From Setomelanomma holmii (Eukaryota > Ascomycota > Dothideomycetes > Pleosporales > Phaeosphaeriaceae), in NCBI GenBank assembly GCA_010015745.1, contig ML978242.1, positions 1-64,000 on the forward strand: a stretch of 64,000 nt of DNA. The letters run 5' to 3'. Position numbers and translations under genes: made by a program. The notes under the pieces are model-generated. The model made no database searches, was not told where the DNA came from, and saw only the letters and a program-made list of their open reading frames with translations. Below, piece after piece: positions 24,055 to 34,643 of this stretch (the first letter of the stretch is position 1; every line of letters starts with the position of its first letter).

Positions 24055-24670
24055 AAGGCAGTACGGTTTTTGCTGCATTTGTACGGAGTCCTGGATTTGA
24101 AGAGCATCCTTGTAACAATTCTCCTCTCAAGTTACCCTTCTTAAGGCAAAACATATTCAGACATCATGATATATTGGTGGGACCAAGTGTTCAATACTTG
24201 ACATGGGTCTGCAACATAAACGGCGAAAGAAGTCACTAGCTGCACTCAATGCAGTTTGTGTGCTCTCATATCCGCAGAATAAGAGAAGAGAACATGAATG
24301 TCTACTCTCTGACCGACTAAAGACGTTATAAATGCTCTCTTGTTATTATGAGGCTTGGTGGTACGTGCTTGGTGATATGAACGAAGTTAGACAGGCATCA
24401 TTACCGTCAAACTGGATGCCCGAGTCTATTTGAGGTCTCCGGTTCCCCGGGTGGTCACGTCACAGACACAATCGATCGCTCCCGCCATCTTTACACCCTC
24501 GACACGCGCACCTTCTCTACAATGACCCACCAGAAGCTGATCAAGTCTTGCCACACCCGTCGTCCATCTTACTATTGATCGATAAGTTCGACCTCGTTAC
24601 ACTGTGAAATCATACCAGCAAGATCGTTGACGTTTCTTGTCTGCCCTGACAGTACCGCATCATTAGCGCG
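24055..24670. other. Intergenic, nothing recognised
   Basis: 616 bp after the OPA3-like stop. It should contain that gene's terminator; no gene, RNA or repeat is visible. Confidence 0.5.
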
Positions 24671-25336
24671 ATGATGCTATTGCCAAACTCAGTCACAAGC
24701 GGCACGTATGCGCTGCTTCATCATCTTGTTAAGCCAGACTTACTGACAACAACTACAAGAAGAATCATGCACATTAGCTCTCGCACCAACTTCTCCAGTG
24801 AGGGCGACAGTATCAATCATCGCAACCCCGGTGTCGCAGACTTGACGCGCTCACCGAATTGCTCTTCGATGATGCAGGCCGCTTCGCCGCAGATACGTGC
24901 AGTCAGTGCCGAGGACCATTGTGTGCAGCTTGACGGCTCTGCCGACCACTTTTCGAAAGGATCGACTGGCACTCCGAGGGTCAACCTTGCCCAGTCCTCA
25001 ATTGCACGCAATCGACCCCTCCCACACCATCACTTCCAGGCCAAGCATCGAACATCAGCTAGCGTCAATCAGCAAGGCCATCTTCGCCAGCACCCACGCA
25101 TGGCGGAAAACGCCGTCACTGATCTCGTACCGTTCTGCACCACCGGACCACCACTAAACCAGGAGCAAGTCATAGCACTAAGCGACGTGGCCGGCAGTCT
25201 GAAGGAGCTTATGCTTCTCGCGCTAGGGGCTGCGGCAAATGATACTGGGTGCGTCAACAAGGTAGAATGTGCTATTGGTCGTGCTAAGGCATTCGACATT
25301 GTCCAGTTCTTCGCCGAGGAGTGGGAGATCGATTGA
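24671..25336 (+). CDS. Hypothetical protein, 221 residues
   Basis: An uninterrupted ORF of 221 codons in a region with no other gene. I do not recognise a family. The N-terminal two thirds are low in pattern and rich in Ser, Thr, His and Pro. The last 60 residues look more like a folded helical segment (QEQVIALSDVAGSLKELML, then AFDIVQFFAEEWEID). No signal peptide or membrane span. The true start could be the internal Met near residue 144 (MAENAVTDL). It may be a lineage-specific gene or a chance ORF. Confidence 0.35.
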   Translation: MMLLPNSVTSGTYALLHHLVKPDLLTTTTRRIMHISSRTNFSSEGDSINHRNPGVADLTRSPNCSSMMQAASPQIRAVSAEDHCVQLDGSADHFSKGSTGTPRVNLAQSSIARNRPLPHHHFQAKHRTSASVNQQGHLRQHPRMAENAVTDLVPFCTTGPPLNQEQVIALSDVAGSLKELMLLALGAAANDTGCVNKVECAIGRAKAFDIVQFFAEEWEID

Positions 25337-26537
25337 AGAAAAGCGCGGACGCTTGGTGAACAGGGATACTTACGAAGGGAGGGAGATCAGACATATCAAA
25401 GAGGTGAACAATGACCTCGGCACTGGTATCGCTGGATTCCAAAGTTTCTGACACAGATATGCGCATCCATAGCCTCTATGCAGCAACACGAAGCAGCACT
25501 TACGATACTAGGCCCATCAGTCCACAAGTATCACAGTGTCTTTCTCGCATACTTCTCACTTGCCTTGATATAATCCTTGCAACATGAAGATATCACGTTT
25601 GTACATCTTGGGGCTAATCTTGGTGTAGCACCCTCATCCCATGCTCAACTCTCACCTATTTACAACCTAGTGAGCCTGCCTTAAGAACACGAACATGTTG
25701 TTGACTTTCAACACCTCTCTCAAGCCCGCTGTACGTATCCATGCCCCTCGCATCTCAGCGTTGCTAAGCCCAATCATAAACACCGTATCTTTCTCAAGCA
25801 CTACAAAATCCTTTCCTGTATTGATTCGCAATCCCTCACACGAACAGCACCAGCATCAGCACCGGCACTAGCGTCCATGATACATCATTCCAATCGCAAA
25901 TCCACAGACAGTTTGTCGTGTCCCCATGTTACACATCCCTTCACATGCCCCAATGCGCCAAAGACATCCCGAGGTCAGTGCCCGCCGATCTCTCCAAACC
26001 GCCGAACCCGCGTCGTCGATCCCCGCGTGGGGTCAAGTACAAACGCAGCATGGCTCGCCGAAACCTTGACCGGTGGCGTTCGGCTTGTTCGGAAGATGGT
26101 TGCGTGCATGTGATGATGCCTCCACGGGTTTGCTCCAGATACGAGATGGGCCGTGATTATGGGGATTGAAGAGTGCTGGGGTTTGGAGATGAGGGGATAT
26201 GGGGATATGGGGTCTGGAGTCTGGGGTTGTAGGCTGTGGGTTATGAGCTGCGGGTTGTAGGATTGTGAATGGCTCTAATGAACCAGTCCCATGAAGATGG
26301 CAAACCATGGTTGGAAAGAGATGTGGTGGAATCAGAGTATCAGGTTTTCACGAGGGGCAATATGCTTCCCGAATCGCAATGAAGTGTTTCTTCTCGAAAG
26401 GTGCGATTTGCTTCTGTCATCGCATTGGAGCAGCTCAGTCCATCTAAACAAGTAGGTATCATACGCCGCCAACGCCTCCTCCACATCTCGAAAGCCCCGT
26501 CGGCTAGGATCTGCTCATACTCTTCCATATATGTTTC
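25337..26537. other. Intergenic, G-rich toward the right
   Basis: 1.2 kb. ATG 25694 begins a short protein-like start followed by a good donor (GTACGT), but I could not build a convincing gene from it. The part near 26160-26270 is strongly G-rich and carries a quadruplex-type sequence listed separately. Confidence 0.5.
26193..26226 (+). other. Candidate G-quadruplex sequence
   Basis: Four runs of four G (near 26193, 26201, 26209 and 26223) are separated by loops of 4, 4 and 10 bases, within a GGGGATAT-type imperfect repeat. It lies about 310 bp beyond the stop of the DUF3712 gene, so it could affect that gene's 3' end, but this is inference. Confidence 0.5.
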
Positions 26538-27696
26538 TTAGGATGACCCTGTGCTCGTAATGTTGATACCGATTGCGCTCAACGCAGGTCCAACATTCAA
26601 ATCCAGCTTGATCGTGTTGCTCTTGATCGCTTCCTCATAGTATGTCAAATGCTTGCCATCTTTGACACTCGAATTGCCAATGACATCAAGCGGCAGGACG
26701 GCGTTCTTGTACTTCGATTGAATCAGACCGATAACAGTGAGCTGATCGACGCGCGCCTGCATGGGGACTGTGTTATTGCCAGGTCGCAACACCAGGTCGG
26801 GAAGAAGGGAAGTGCCGATTGACTTTCCGTCGACCGAGAGGTTCATGGTGACATTGCCGAGATCGAGGGTCATTACGGACGGATTGGGAATGTAGACGGT
26901 GCCGACCATATTGGAGCCGTCCGAGAGGGCCGGCGCGAGCACGCGAATGGAAGTAATGTTGAGGCCTTTCAGGCTGTTCAGGCCTGCGGAATGTCAGTTA
27001 ATACAGCTGATTCTATATCTCAAAACACGTACCCTTCATGGTAACCACTTTGTCGTAGTCGACATTCATGCTTGGTAGACCCTTGAGGTGAATTTTGGTC
27101 TTGCCATCGAGGTAGACCTTGAACTCCTCGGCGCCTATGACGAATTTGGTATACTCGGTAAATGCCTCCACGGATGTGAATTTGACGTCCTGATCGACGG
27201 TGACGTTCGTCACAGCTTCTGACTGTGTGATGGGGATCTTCATATGCAGAAACGGTTGCTTTCCTTCCAGTGATAAAGCGGCCGTAAATCCATCGATCGT
27301 GGGATGGTAGCTACTGTCACTTCTGATTACGCTACCGAGCTTCAAATGAGCGCCATCAGTTCCAGGGTTTGTCACTTCCTGCGACGTGACTTCTAATGTT
27401 GCTGAGTTGATCTCATGCTGTGCCTTCTTCGGGATGCCGACAAAGATAAGTGGTAGTACGATGACCAAGACGATTATGATGAGGACAAGGCAATCTTGTT
27501 GGCGATCAGCACAAAGTCAAAATTGGTGTGACTGACACTGCTTACCACACCACCAGAAGTTCCTGCAGTGGTTCTTCATCCGACCCTTTGCACCTGGTTG
27601 TGGTCCGGGAGCATACAGCTTGTTGATCACACCACCTCTCTTCTGTGGCGAGGTGTAGACCTCCTCTGTCTGGGCCGGCTCCTGTTTCGAATCCAT
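26538..27696 (-). CDS. DUF3712 membrane protein
   Basis: Three exons (27696-27546, 27494-27033, 26983-26538) give 352 residues. A cytosolic N-terminus of about 50 residues (MDSKQEPAQTEEVY...) leads into one membrane span (LVLIIIVLVIVLPLIFVGI), formed across the first intron. The remainder is beta-rich and exported or lumenal, with repeated strands such as ITSIRVLAPAL and MVGTVYIPNPSVMTLDLGN, as in the fungal DUF3712 family, which resembles LEA/WHy folds. Several N-glycosylation sequons are present in the C-terminal part. Function in the family is unknown; cell-surface or vacuolar placement is plausible. Splice phases are all consistent. Confidence 0.85.
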
Positions 27697-29156
27697 CCTT
27701 GGATGTTATCGCTGCGTAGCGGAAGTCTAAGGAAATGGAGATAATGTCAACAATGTCGAAGTCACAAAGTACGGCGTCTTGAGATGACACTTGTTGAACG
27801 AAATGATGAATTACAAGAACTACCCCAGATCTTAAAGATCAGGTGGTGCTCTCTGTGGGGAAAGCACCTTTATGGCAATGAGGGTCCACGGTCAAGGGCA
27901 CCTGGACTGTTGAAAAGCGGCAATCTCAAGCCAACTCGAAAGAGGCGGTCCGCCGACAGGAAACAATGGCTCGGCTGTCAAGAGAAGATACGATCAACAG
28001 CAGGGGTGTAACATCAGCGGTGATTTCAGTATGGTGACCATTTTGGGAAATAGTCCGAAATCCTCGCCACCTCTCCGCGAGCAATACGTTGCCGAGGCTG
28101 GAGCAAGGCATTCATTGGCACATGCTTCTTGTTTCTCCCTCATGGCAACGGCGTTATTTGTGGAACAAATGGCATCGTGAGGTCGTGAGTGGCTACACAA
28201 GCGGAGCCAAGCGGTTTGAGCTGTGTTCAGCCTTTGTTTGCGGCTGCACCGACCTCATCTGAACGCGCGACATGTTAAGAGCACCATTGGCAGAGCGACC
28301 GATGAAAGAGAATCAGATGGAGGCTCTGGTTCGGATGGCGACCGCACGTTACCCCAGACCAAGCGGGACCTAACGCGCTAAATGACCATCCGGGGCTTAG
28401 TCCAATTGTTGTGTCCGGGGTCGCAACCAATGTAATGCATCGTAGGTCGGCCTTCCGTCTAGATTGAGAAAGGTCTCCCTTTCCATCACATATGGAAACC
28501 CCTTAGCAGGGAAGCAATAATTCTGCTGCAGCGAGTAACGGAGATCACCGAGGAAGCACTTTCATGTGAAGACTTCGGTATCAAGGGCGCACGCGACAGG
28601 CGTCCAGTCCAGCTCATACGGTTGATGATACGGAGAACCATGCGGCCTGGTTCGTCAAGATATGGGTACTTTAAATAGGATCCTACTGCAAATACACCTC
28701 AAGAGGAAGCCTTCGCTGCCCTCCTTGGGTACTCGAAGCCCGACTGGAGTGGCACAAATGAAAAACGAAGCCCGAGAAGGCGCACCTGCGTTGACGTTCC
28801 TGGGTCCGGCCTTCAAGCCACCCGCGTTCGTGTAAGGCGCCTCAATGACATCCCGCGAGAGTGGGACCTCGTGTTGGATCGGCGTAAAGTTCGAATGACT
28901 AGCCCGCAGTACCTCAACAAGCAACTTTTCGAGGGTGATTGACTCGTGCCAGGAGGGATGTTTGGTGGCTGTGGTGAGTGAAGGTGAGGAGGCGGTGGTT
29001 AAGAATAAAGAATCTGGGGAAACGGCGATCGCTGCTGTGATGCGCCGAGTCAATGCTTGAAATGTGGGGCGTGCCTGGATCAAGACTCGGGATTTTTGAG
29101 GTCGTTCATTGAGGCACACGACCATTCTTTCAAGGAACCAAGATTTTGTCTCCAAC
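27697..29156. other. Divergent intergenic region, 1.46 kb
   Basis: It lies between the divergent DUF3712 and G-patch genes and should hold both promoters. A 167-codon minus-strand ORF (28655-29158) lies at the right end, but it begins opposite the G-patch start codon and matches no family I know. No repeats or RNA genes recognised. Confidence 0.5.
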
Positions 29157-30134
29157 ATGTCGCAATCAGACGAGGAAGATGATTACATGAACATGACATT
29201 CGAAGATGCGCCAAAGGGTTCAAAGTACGAAACCTCTCTCCAACGCGCCGTGCGCAAGCGCAAAGAGGTGCGTCTTGTGGGCACTGCGAGGATGCACCTA
29301 GCTAACAGTACACCACAGGGCGAAGCGAGAGCGCGACAAAAGACAAAAGCCGAGCGCGAAGCAGATGCCGAAGCGGCGCGAGAAGCAGCGCTGGCTACTG
29401 CCCTGCCTGAGACGAACAAGGGATTCAAGATGATGGCCAAATTTGGCTTCAAACAAGGCGATGCCCTAGGGAAATCTGACAACGCGCGCAAAGAACCCAT
29501 ACGCGTCGACATGAAGGGCGACAGAAGCGGCATTGGTCTCGAGTCGGAGAAGAAGCGCAAGTTCAGAGAGCAGTGGGAGCAGGCAGATCGAGAGGCCAAG
29601 CGCTCGAAGGAGGAAGAGGGCGATTATGTCGAGATGCGTCGACTTGAAGCGAAAGAGAAGAAGGCAGAGAGAGATCTGGAGAGTGCGCAGAGGACTGCAG
29701 AACGGCTCACAGAGAAGGAAGCAGAGGACAAGGGCACACCGCAGCCAGTCGACAAGCCTGTCAAGGATGTCAACGTGCTATGGCGCAGCCGAGCGCGAAG
29801 GAGAGCTGTGATCATGCACGAGAAGCAGCAGCGCCGAGAACTGAACAACACTCTCGCATCACGTCTACCGACATTGGCAGACGTAGAGGAAGACGATGAT
29901 TCGAAAGTTGCCCAAGGCAAAGATCTTGCGCCATTCTACACTTCTCTCGAGGATGACCTTGAGGACGAAGATCCAGACCTGGCAGAGTTTGAGGCCTTGC
30001 CCGTCTCAGAGAGACTACAAAAGCTTCTGATATACCTGCGAGAGACATTTCACTACTGCCTCTATTGTGGGTACCAGTACCCCAATGCAGCAATGGAGGG
30101 CTGTCCTGGTGTGAGCGACGAAGAGCATGACTGA
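29157..30134 (+). CDS. G-patch domain protein, GPATCH11-like
   Basis: The protein begins MSQSDEEDDYMNM and has a G-patch (MMAKFGFKQGDALGKS, residues about 84-130 in the spliced form), a charged coiled coil rich in Glu, Lys and Arg, and a C-terminal DUF4187-type segment with LIYLRETFHYCLYCGYQY. This order is that of GPATCH11 proteins, thought to work with DEAH-box RNA helicases. A 51-bp intron (29268-29318, GTGCGT...CTAAC...CACAG) is in frame and free of stops. Spliced, the protein is 308 residues (RKRKE joined to GEARARQ); retained, it gains 17. The splice signals and the family pattern favour removal. Confidence 0.85.
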   Translation: MSQSDEEDDYMNMTFEDAPKGSKYETSLQRAVRKRKEVRLVGTARMHLANSTPQGEARARQKTKAEREADAEAAREAALATALPETNKGFKMMAKFGFKQGDALGKSDNARKEPIRVDMKGDRSGIGLESEKKRKFREQWEQADREAKRSKEEEGDYVEMRRLEAKEKKAERDLESAQRTAERLTEKEAEDKGTPQPVDKPVKDVNVLWRSRARRRAVIMHEKQQRRELNNTLASRLPTLADVEEDDDSKVAQGKDLAPFYTSLEDDLEDEDPDLAEFEALPVSERLQKLLIYLRETFHYCLYCGYQYPNAAMEGCPGVSDEEHD

Positions 30135-30582
30135 ATCTCTTTGCCAAAATTCTTGCTGCATGATCAAGCAAGCCTGTGCCAGTGAGGCGGCGACTCGTGC
30201 AGACCACGGACTGCATCGAAGAATTGATGTCATCACATCAGGGTATCTCCAAAAAACCAGGAGCTCCTTGTGATCACTTACTTGAGCATGCCTCTGGGGA
30301 TGAGACAAAGCTTGAACGCAAATGTTCTTCGCCCGTGATGAAATAGAACTGTAATGCTAAATGAAGTATCATGAAAATGAAATTCCCTTTCGCTTCACTC
30401 ACCTTTCTCGTCAATCCGATTTCCATGTTGCAGCCTGTGAATCGTAATTCGTCGTGGCTGGGCGCTTTGGCCAGTAACTTGCACGTGCTTTCGCGATTTG
30501 GCAATCGCGTCGAACTTCGCGCTCCTGACTTGAACATCAGCACTCAGCCTTGACATCATTCAAGCCCCTTTCTCAACTTGAG
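30135..30582. other. Intergenic between G-patch gene and ORC3
   Basis: 448 bp in a head-to-tail arrangement. It should carry the G-patch terminator and the ORC3 promoter. No separate feature recognised. Confidence 0.5.
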
Positions 30583-32733
30583 ATGGAGCATCAGCGCTGC
30601 TATATCTACGAGCCTCCACAGATCGAGGAGCGTGCGCCCAAACGACAACGCACAAGCAAATACAATCCACACGCACAACTACCCGAGCGCTTGCAGACAT
30701 GCCGTAGACTGTGGTCGCAACAAGAAGAGCGCATCCAAGCAAGTCGAAATATTAATATGCTCGATGACTTCTTCTAACCATGGCAGAACACTCTGGAAGA
30801 AGCCGACAGCACCGTCCAGCAAAACATTGTCGACTTCGTATCATCCGCTGCTAGCGCAACTCCTGATGAGCCAAAATTCGCCATACCCACAGGTCTCATC
30901 ATCGCGGGACCTAGTATCGCATCTCATGGACTATTCTTCGGACGTCTTGGTCAGCGAATCCGGGACGACACGAACAGTGCTTATGTTGTGCTTACTTCAG
31001 GCGAAAGCCCGAACTTAAAGTCGGTGTTGAAGAACTTGATCAAGAAAGTGACCTCACTGCACGAAGATGACGACGATGAGGATACGGACCGGCCAGCGAC
31101 GTCCTCAAGGCATGGCCCGAAGCTCCTCAATTACGATCTTGGTCGCGTGCAAGAGTGGCGCAAGAAGAGCCGCGTCTCAAGTATTGTTGTTGCCTTCCAA
31201 GACAGCGAAGCATTCGATGCTAGACTTCTTGCAGATGTGGTTGATCTCTTCCAGTATGTCTATCAATGCACCTGCTATTACCGCCTGCTAAACACGACAG
31301 CTCTTGGCTTGATCGTTTACCGCTCATCCTCTTGTTCGGCATTGCGACGTCTGCGGAGAGCTTTGAGGATCGACTATCAGGAAATTCACTACGATATCTT
31401 GAGGGCGAGAAGTTTGATGTCACACAATCTGACGATATCATCGAGAAACTGTTCAGCGCTACAGTTGCCAGCACCGATGCACGATTACACATAGGCCCGA
31501 ACCTGTGTCGGAGGATGCTCGATCGTCAGAAGGATCATGTGCAGAATGTACAAGATTTCTGCGACGGTCTCAAATATGCCTACATGTCGCATTTTTATGC
31601 CAGCATTCCAAGCATTGTCCTTCTAGACTCAACACAACCTATTGAGGTTCAAACGGAGGCTTATGAAGCTGTCCGTATTCTACCGTCATTCCGTCAGCAG
31701 ATAGAGGACATGTTGGAAGATCAGCAAGCAGCGGAAGTCCGAGACTTGCTGCAGTCGGACGACCGTCTGTCCGACTTGATTTCTGACAGCATCAAGACCA
31801 ACCAACACTCATTGTCGACACTGAGTCATGCGGCGCGAGTGCTGTCCAGCGTTCGTGCATCGCTGCAAATGTCACCCAATGTTCGATTCTCAACGATTTG
31901 GACTCGAGCAGCCACTGGAGATATGGCTGGCTCGCCAATCCTTCGCGAGACCATGTTATCTGTCAAGAAGATCCCGTCCGATAGGTTTGTCAAATTATTA
32001 GTAGACATGACCGGCCTCCAAGGCGACTACCTCTCAGTGGATCTTGATACCTTTCAACGAGAGCTCGATACCTTGGTACAAAGGAATGACACTGCCACTC
32101 CTCTTCGTACTCAACACGACGTCCGCAACGACAGTCTCCGCACCACCGTTGTTGCACAGAAAGTGCTGCTCTCCAAACACAAAGCCGCGCTATCTGAACA
32201 AGACAAGGCCTACTCAGACTTAGTCGGGCGTTTCCATGACGAGCTCGACGCCTATTTCGAGTCAGCCTTCATCGACCCTCAGACCTTGGTCCTCTCGGAG
32301 GTCTCGATTTATGACCTCAAATCACCCCACACAGAGGTCTTTCAACCTCGACCACGATTCGCAATCGAGCGAGCGCTGGCAACACCACACGATTATTTAG
32401 GCTGCGAGTGCTGTAGCGGAGTCGACGGCGCCGAAGCTGCGCTCAACGCTACTAAGCCTGCGACCGCTATCGTGTATCAGATGTACTTGGAGTCTGGTGC
32501 GCTACTGAATGTGAGCGATTTGTGGTCCGCATTTAATGCCATTGCTGGCGATGGAGACGAAGATGGCGAATCGAAGACGATGTAAGTGCCAGACAGTGAT
32601 CTCTGCGTGCTTTCACTGATAAATTAGGGCACTTTTCCAACGAGCTCTGGCAGAGCTCAAATACCTTGGACTCCTCAAGCCCAGCAGGAAGAAGACGGAT
32701 CACGTCTCGAAGACCATGTGGAAGGGACTATAG
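30583..32733 (+). CDS. ORC3: Origin recognition complex subunit 3
   Basis: Part of the six-subunit ORC that marks replication origins. Four exons fit (30583-30738, 30787-31253, 31301-32581, 32628-32733), giving 669 residues. Recognisable blocks: LWSQQEERIQ joined to NTLEEADS over intron 1, the ORC3 body with LPLILLFGIATSAESFEDRL, KYAYMSHFYASIPSIVLL, and the family's typical end ALFQRALAELKYLGLLKP then KKTDHVSKTMWKGL. Intron 1 uses a GC donor (CAA/GCAAGT) with acceptor GGCAG at 30786; the nearest GT donor gives the wrong phase. The other introns are GT-AG. The start is the first in-frame ATG (MEHQRCYIYEPP). The gene ends 61 bp from the convergent dioxygenase gene. Confidence 0.92.
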
Positions 32734-32794
32734 TCACGTTCCCTACTATACAATTTGGTCATACACATCTCTCAGGTCACGACCTGCCAACAGT

Positions 32795-33504
32795 TTATGT
32801 CATCTTAGCCGGCGCCGTGTCGCAAATCGTCCCGCAATTCTTGCACGTCCTCGCTTCCTTATCGCCCTTGAACTTGTTCACCGCCTCCTTGATTTGCGTC
32901 CCCAAATCCGTGCAATGAAACGCCGCTTCATGCACCTTCTCCCCACAACTCTGACAATACCACCTCAGCCGATCGAGACTGTCCTCCGGCCGTTTCTGCT
33001 CCAACACAATGCCAACCGTATCCTTAAAGCGAACAGGGTTATGTGGTGTGTTCGGCGGTAAGAGGAACATGTCGCCTTCATGGATTTGGATATCACGGAA
33101 CTGCTCGGCGGGCGGTAAAGAGGAGTCGACGATCTTGAGCAGCATGGAGCCCTTGTGTTGGTAGAACCATTCCGCCGTCTCGTTGATGTGGTAGTCTGTG
33201 CGCTCATTGGGGCCGCCGACGATCATGACGGTGACGGAGTCATTGTAGACGCAGTAGTTGTTTATAGGCGGTTTGAGCATGTGGGAGTTCTCTGAGATCC
33301 TAATGATATTGGTTAGTAAGGGTTGGAGTCGGATGCGGGGATCGAGAGTTATTCGTACCATTTTGGAACGTTCAGTGGTGGTCCTATCGACCGTCGTGCT
33401 CTTGACTGTGAAAAGTGGCGCTGTTGTGAGAGCACAACGGAAGTCCGCAACGGCTGGCGCGTTGCGCTCTGAAGCAATCGCGTAGCTGGGCGCAATAATC
33501 GCAT
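32795..33504 (-). CDS. BNA1: 3-hydroxyanthranilate 3,4-dioxygenase with mitochondrial-type leader
   Basis: Opens the ring of 3-hydroxyanthranilate in the kynurenine route to NAD. Two exons (33504-33359, 33299-32795) give 216 residues. The exon junction makes LNVPKW joined to ISENSHMLKPP, the expected enzyme start. The cupin iron site is in TDYHINETAEWFYQ with the later His in LLPPNTPHNPVRF; the C-terminal metal site has CQSC and CKNC. The usual enzyme is about 175 residues. Here about 40 extra residues precede it: nine Arg, no acidic residue, and RHFSQSR, as in matrix-targeting peptides. Yeast Bna1 is cytosolic. An alternative start at 33362 (MVRITLDP) would translate into the intron and lose LNVPKW, so I reject it. 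Confidence 0.88.
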
Positions 33505-33784
33505 ATTGGAGATCATGATGTGAGGTACATAGCAAATTTAAGCAGTCCCCTTCCTGATATACCAGAAAAAGTGAGCTTTGAAATCCACCCTCAATCATGT
33601 CATAGACCCTTTCCCACCCGAACCGCGGGGATAAGCTTCAAAGCTCCCACGCGCCCGCCCCATGCAAGGTCCGTGCTCAAAACATGCTCATGCAACGCAA
33701 CATGCGACACATGCCTTGAAGCCTCCCTCTCCTTCTCCCGAGCAACTTACTCCTCGACACTCTCTTCCTCTTAAGCAACACACG
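33505..33784. promoter_or_regulatory. Shared divergent promoter, dioxygenase and copper transporter
   Basis: 280 bp between two divergent start codons. A pyrimidine-rich tract (CTCCCTCTCCTTCTCC) precedes the copper transporter start, a common fungal core-promoter feature. No copper-response element could be assigned with confidence. Confidence 0.5.
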
Positions 33785-34643
33785 ATGGATCACTCACACA
33801 TGGATCACGGCCATATGGGCCACGACATGCCCGGCATGGACCAGCCGCATAAATGCAACATGAACGTACGCGCCCGCACACCTCCGAACTGTATTGATGG
33901 GTACTGACGCGTCACGCAGATGTTGTTTACATGGGACACGACGAATCTTTGCATCGTTTTCCGCGGCTGGCATGTTAGCGGTACCGGATCGCTGATTGTG
34001 TCGCTACTCGCAATTGTGCTGCTCACGGCGGGCTACGAGGCGGTCCGAGAGGCGTCGAGACGGTACGAGGCGTATTCGAGTCGCGTGGTGGAGGGAAGGA
34101 GGGGTGGGGATGATTTGAGAGGTGAGTTTGGATACTTTCCTATACACAAGGGGGGACTGGGCTCGAGTGCCTGCTTGTTAGGCATGTTGCGATTGTGGTC
34201 GGCGCACCCCTGTCACTTGTATGATTGCAGCTGCGAACTGCGAATCGACAGGTCTTGTGAAAAGCACCACGAGTATCAGAGGCAGGAGGACAGCTTTCTT
34301 TGGCGTCATCGCTTCATCTTGAAGAACACCAGCTGAGTTCAGCGTGCGAAGACACCCCGAATGAATCGAGCTCATTACTTGGACCAGGCCGCAATGTTGA
34401 AAGGACTACAGAACAGCAGATGAAGATTGTCAAGGGCGCATTGTATGCTGTGCAGGTGTTCTACTCGTTCTTCATCATGTAAGTCAGAACTTGAACGAAT
34501 GCGCGAGTCGGGCTGCTGACCATCACAGGCTTCTGTTCATGACATACAATGGCTGGATCATGCTTGCGGTAGCGGTCGGCGCTTTCGTCGGCTACTTGCT
34601 TTTCAGCAATTCGTCGTCGACCAAGACGGTTGCTTGCCACTGA
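33785..34643 (+). CDS. Ctr-family copper transporter
   Basis: Membrane copper importer. Four exons fit (33785-33865, 33920-34121, 34280-34478, 34529-34643), giving 198 residues. The N-terminus is Met/His-rich (MDHSHMDHGHMGHDMPGMD), the copper-collecting segment. TM1 lies in GSLIVSLLAIVLLTAGYEA after WDTTNLCIVF. TM2 has the MxxxM copper motif (FFIMLLFMTYNGWIM) and TM3 the GxxxG motif (VGAFVGYLLF). The protein ends in VACH, where Ctr tails often have Cys/His. The loop between TM1 and TM2 (SSLLGPGRNVERT) is long, and its 5' splice acceptor (near 34279) was chosen by phase and is the least certain junction. Confidence 0.87.

Noticed and set aside
28655..29158. 167-codon minus-strand ORF opposite the G-patch start
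   Set aside because: Its ATG is complementary to the G-patch start codon, no motif or family is recognisable, and it occupies the expected promoter. It remains possible but unsupported.
33300..33362. Start of the dioxygenase at MVRITLDP
   Set aside because: That segment has a donor, a branch-like ACTAAC and an acceptor; removing it creates the conserved LNVPKW start in phase.
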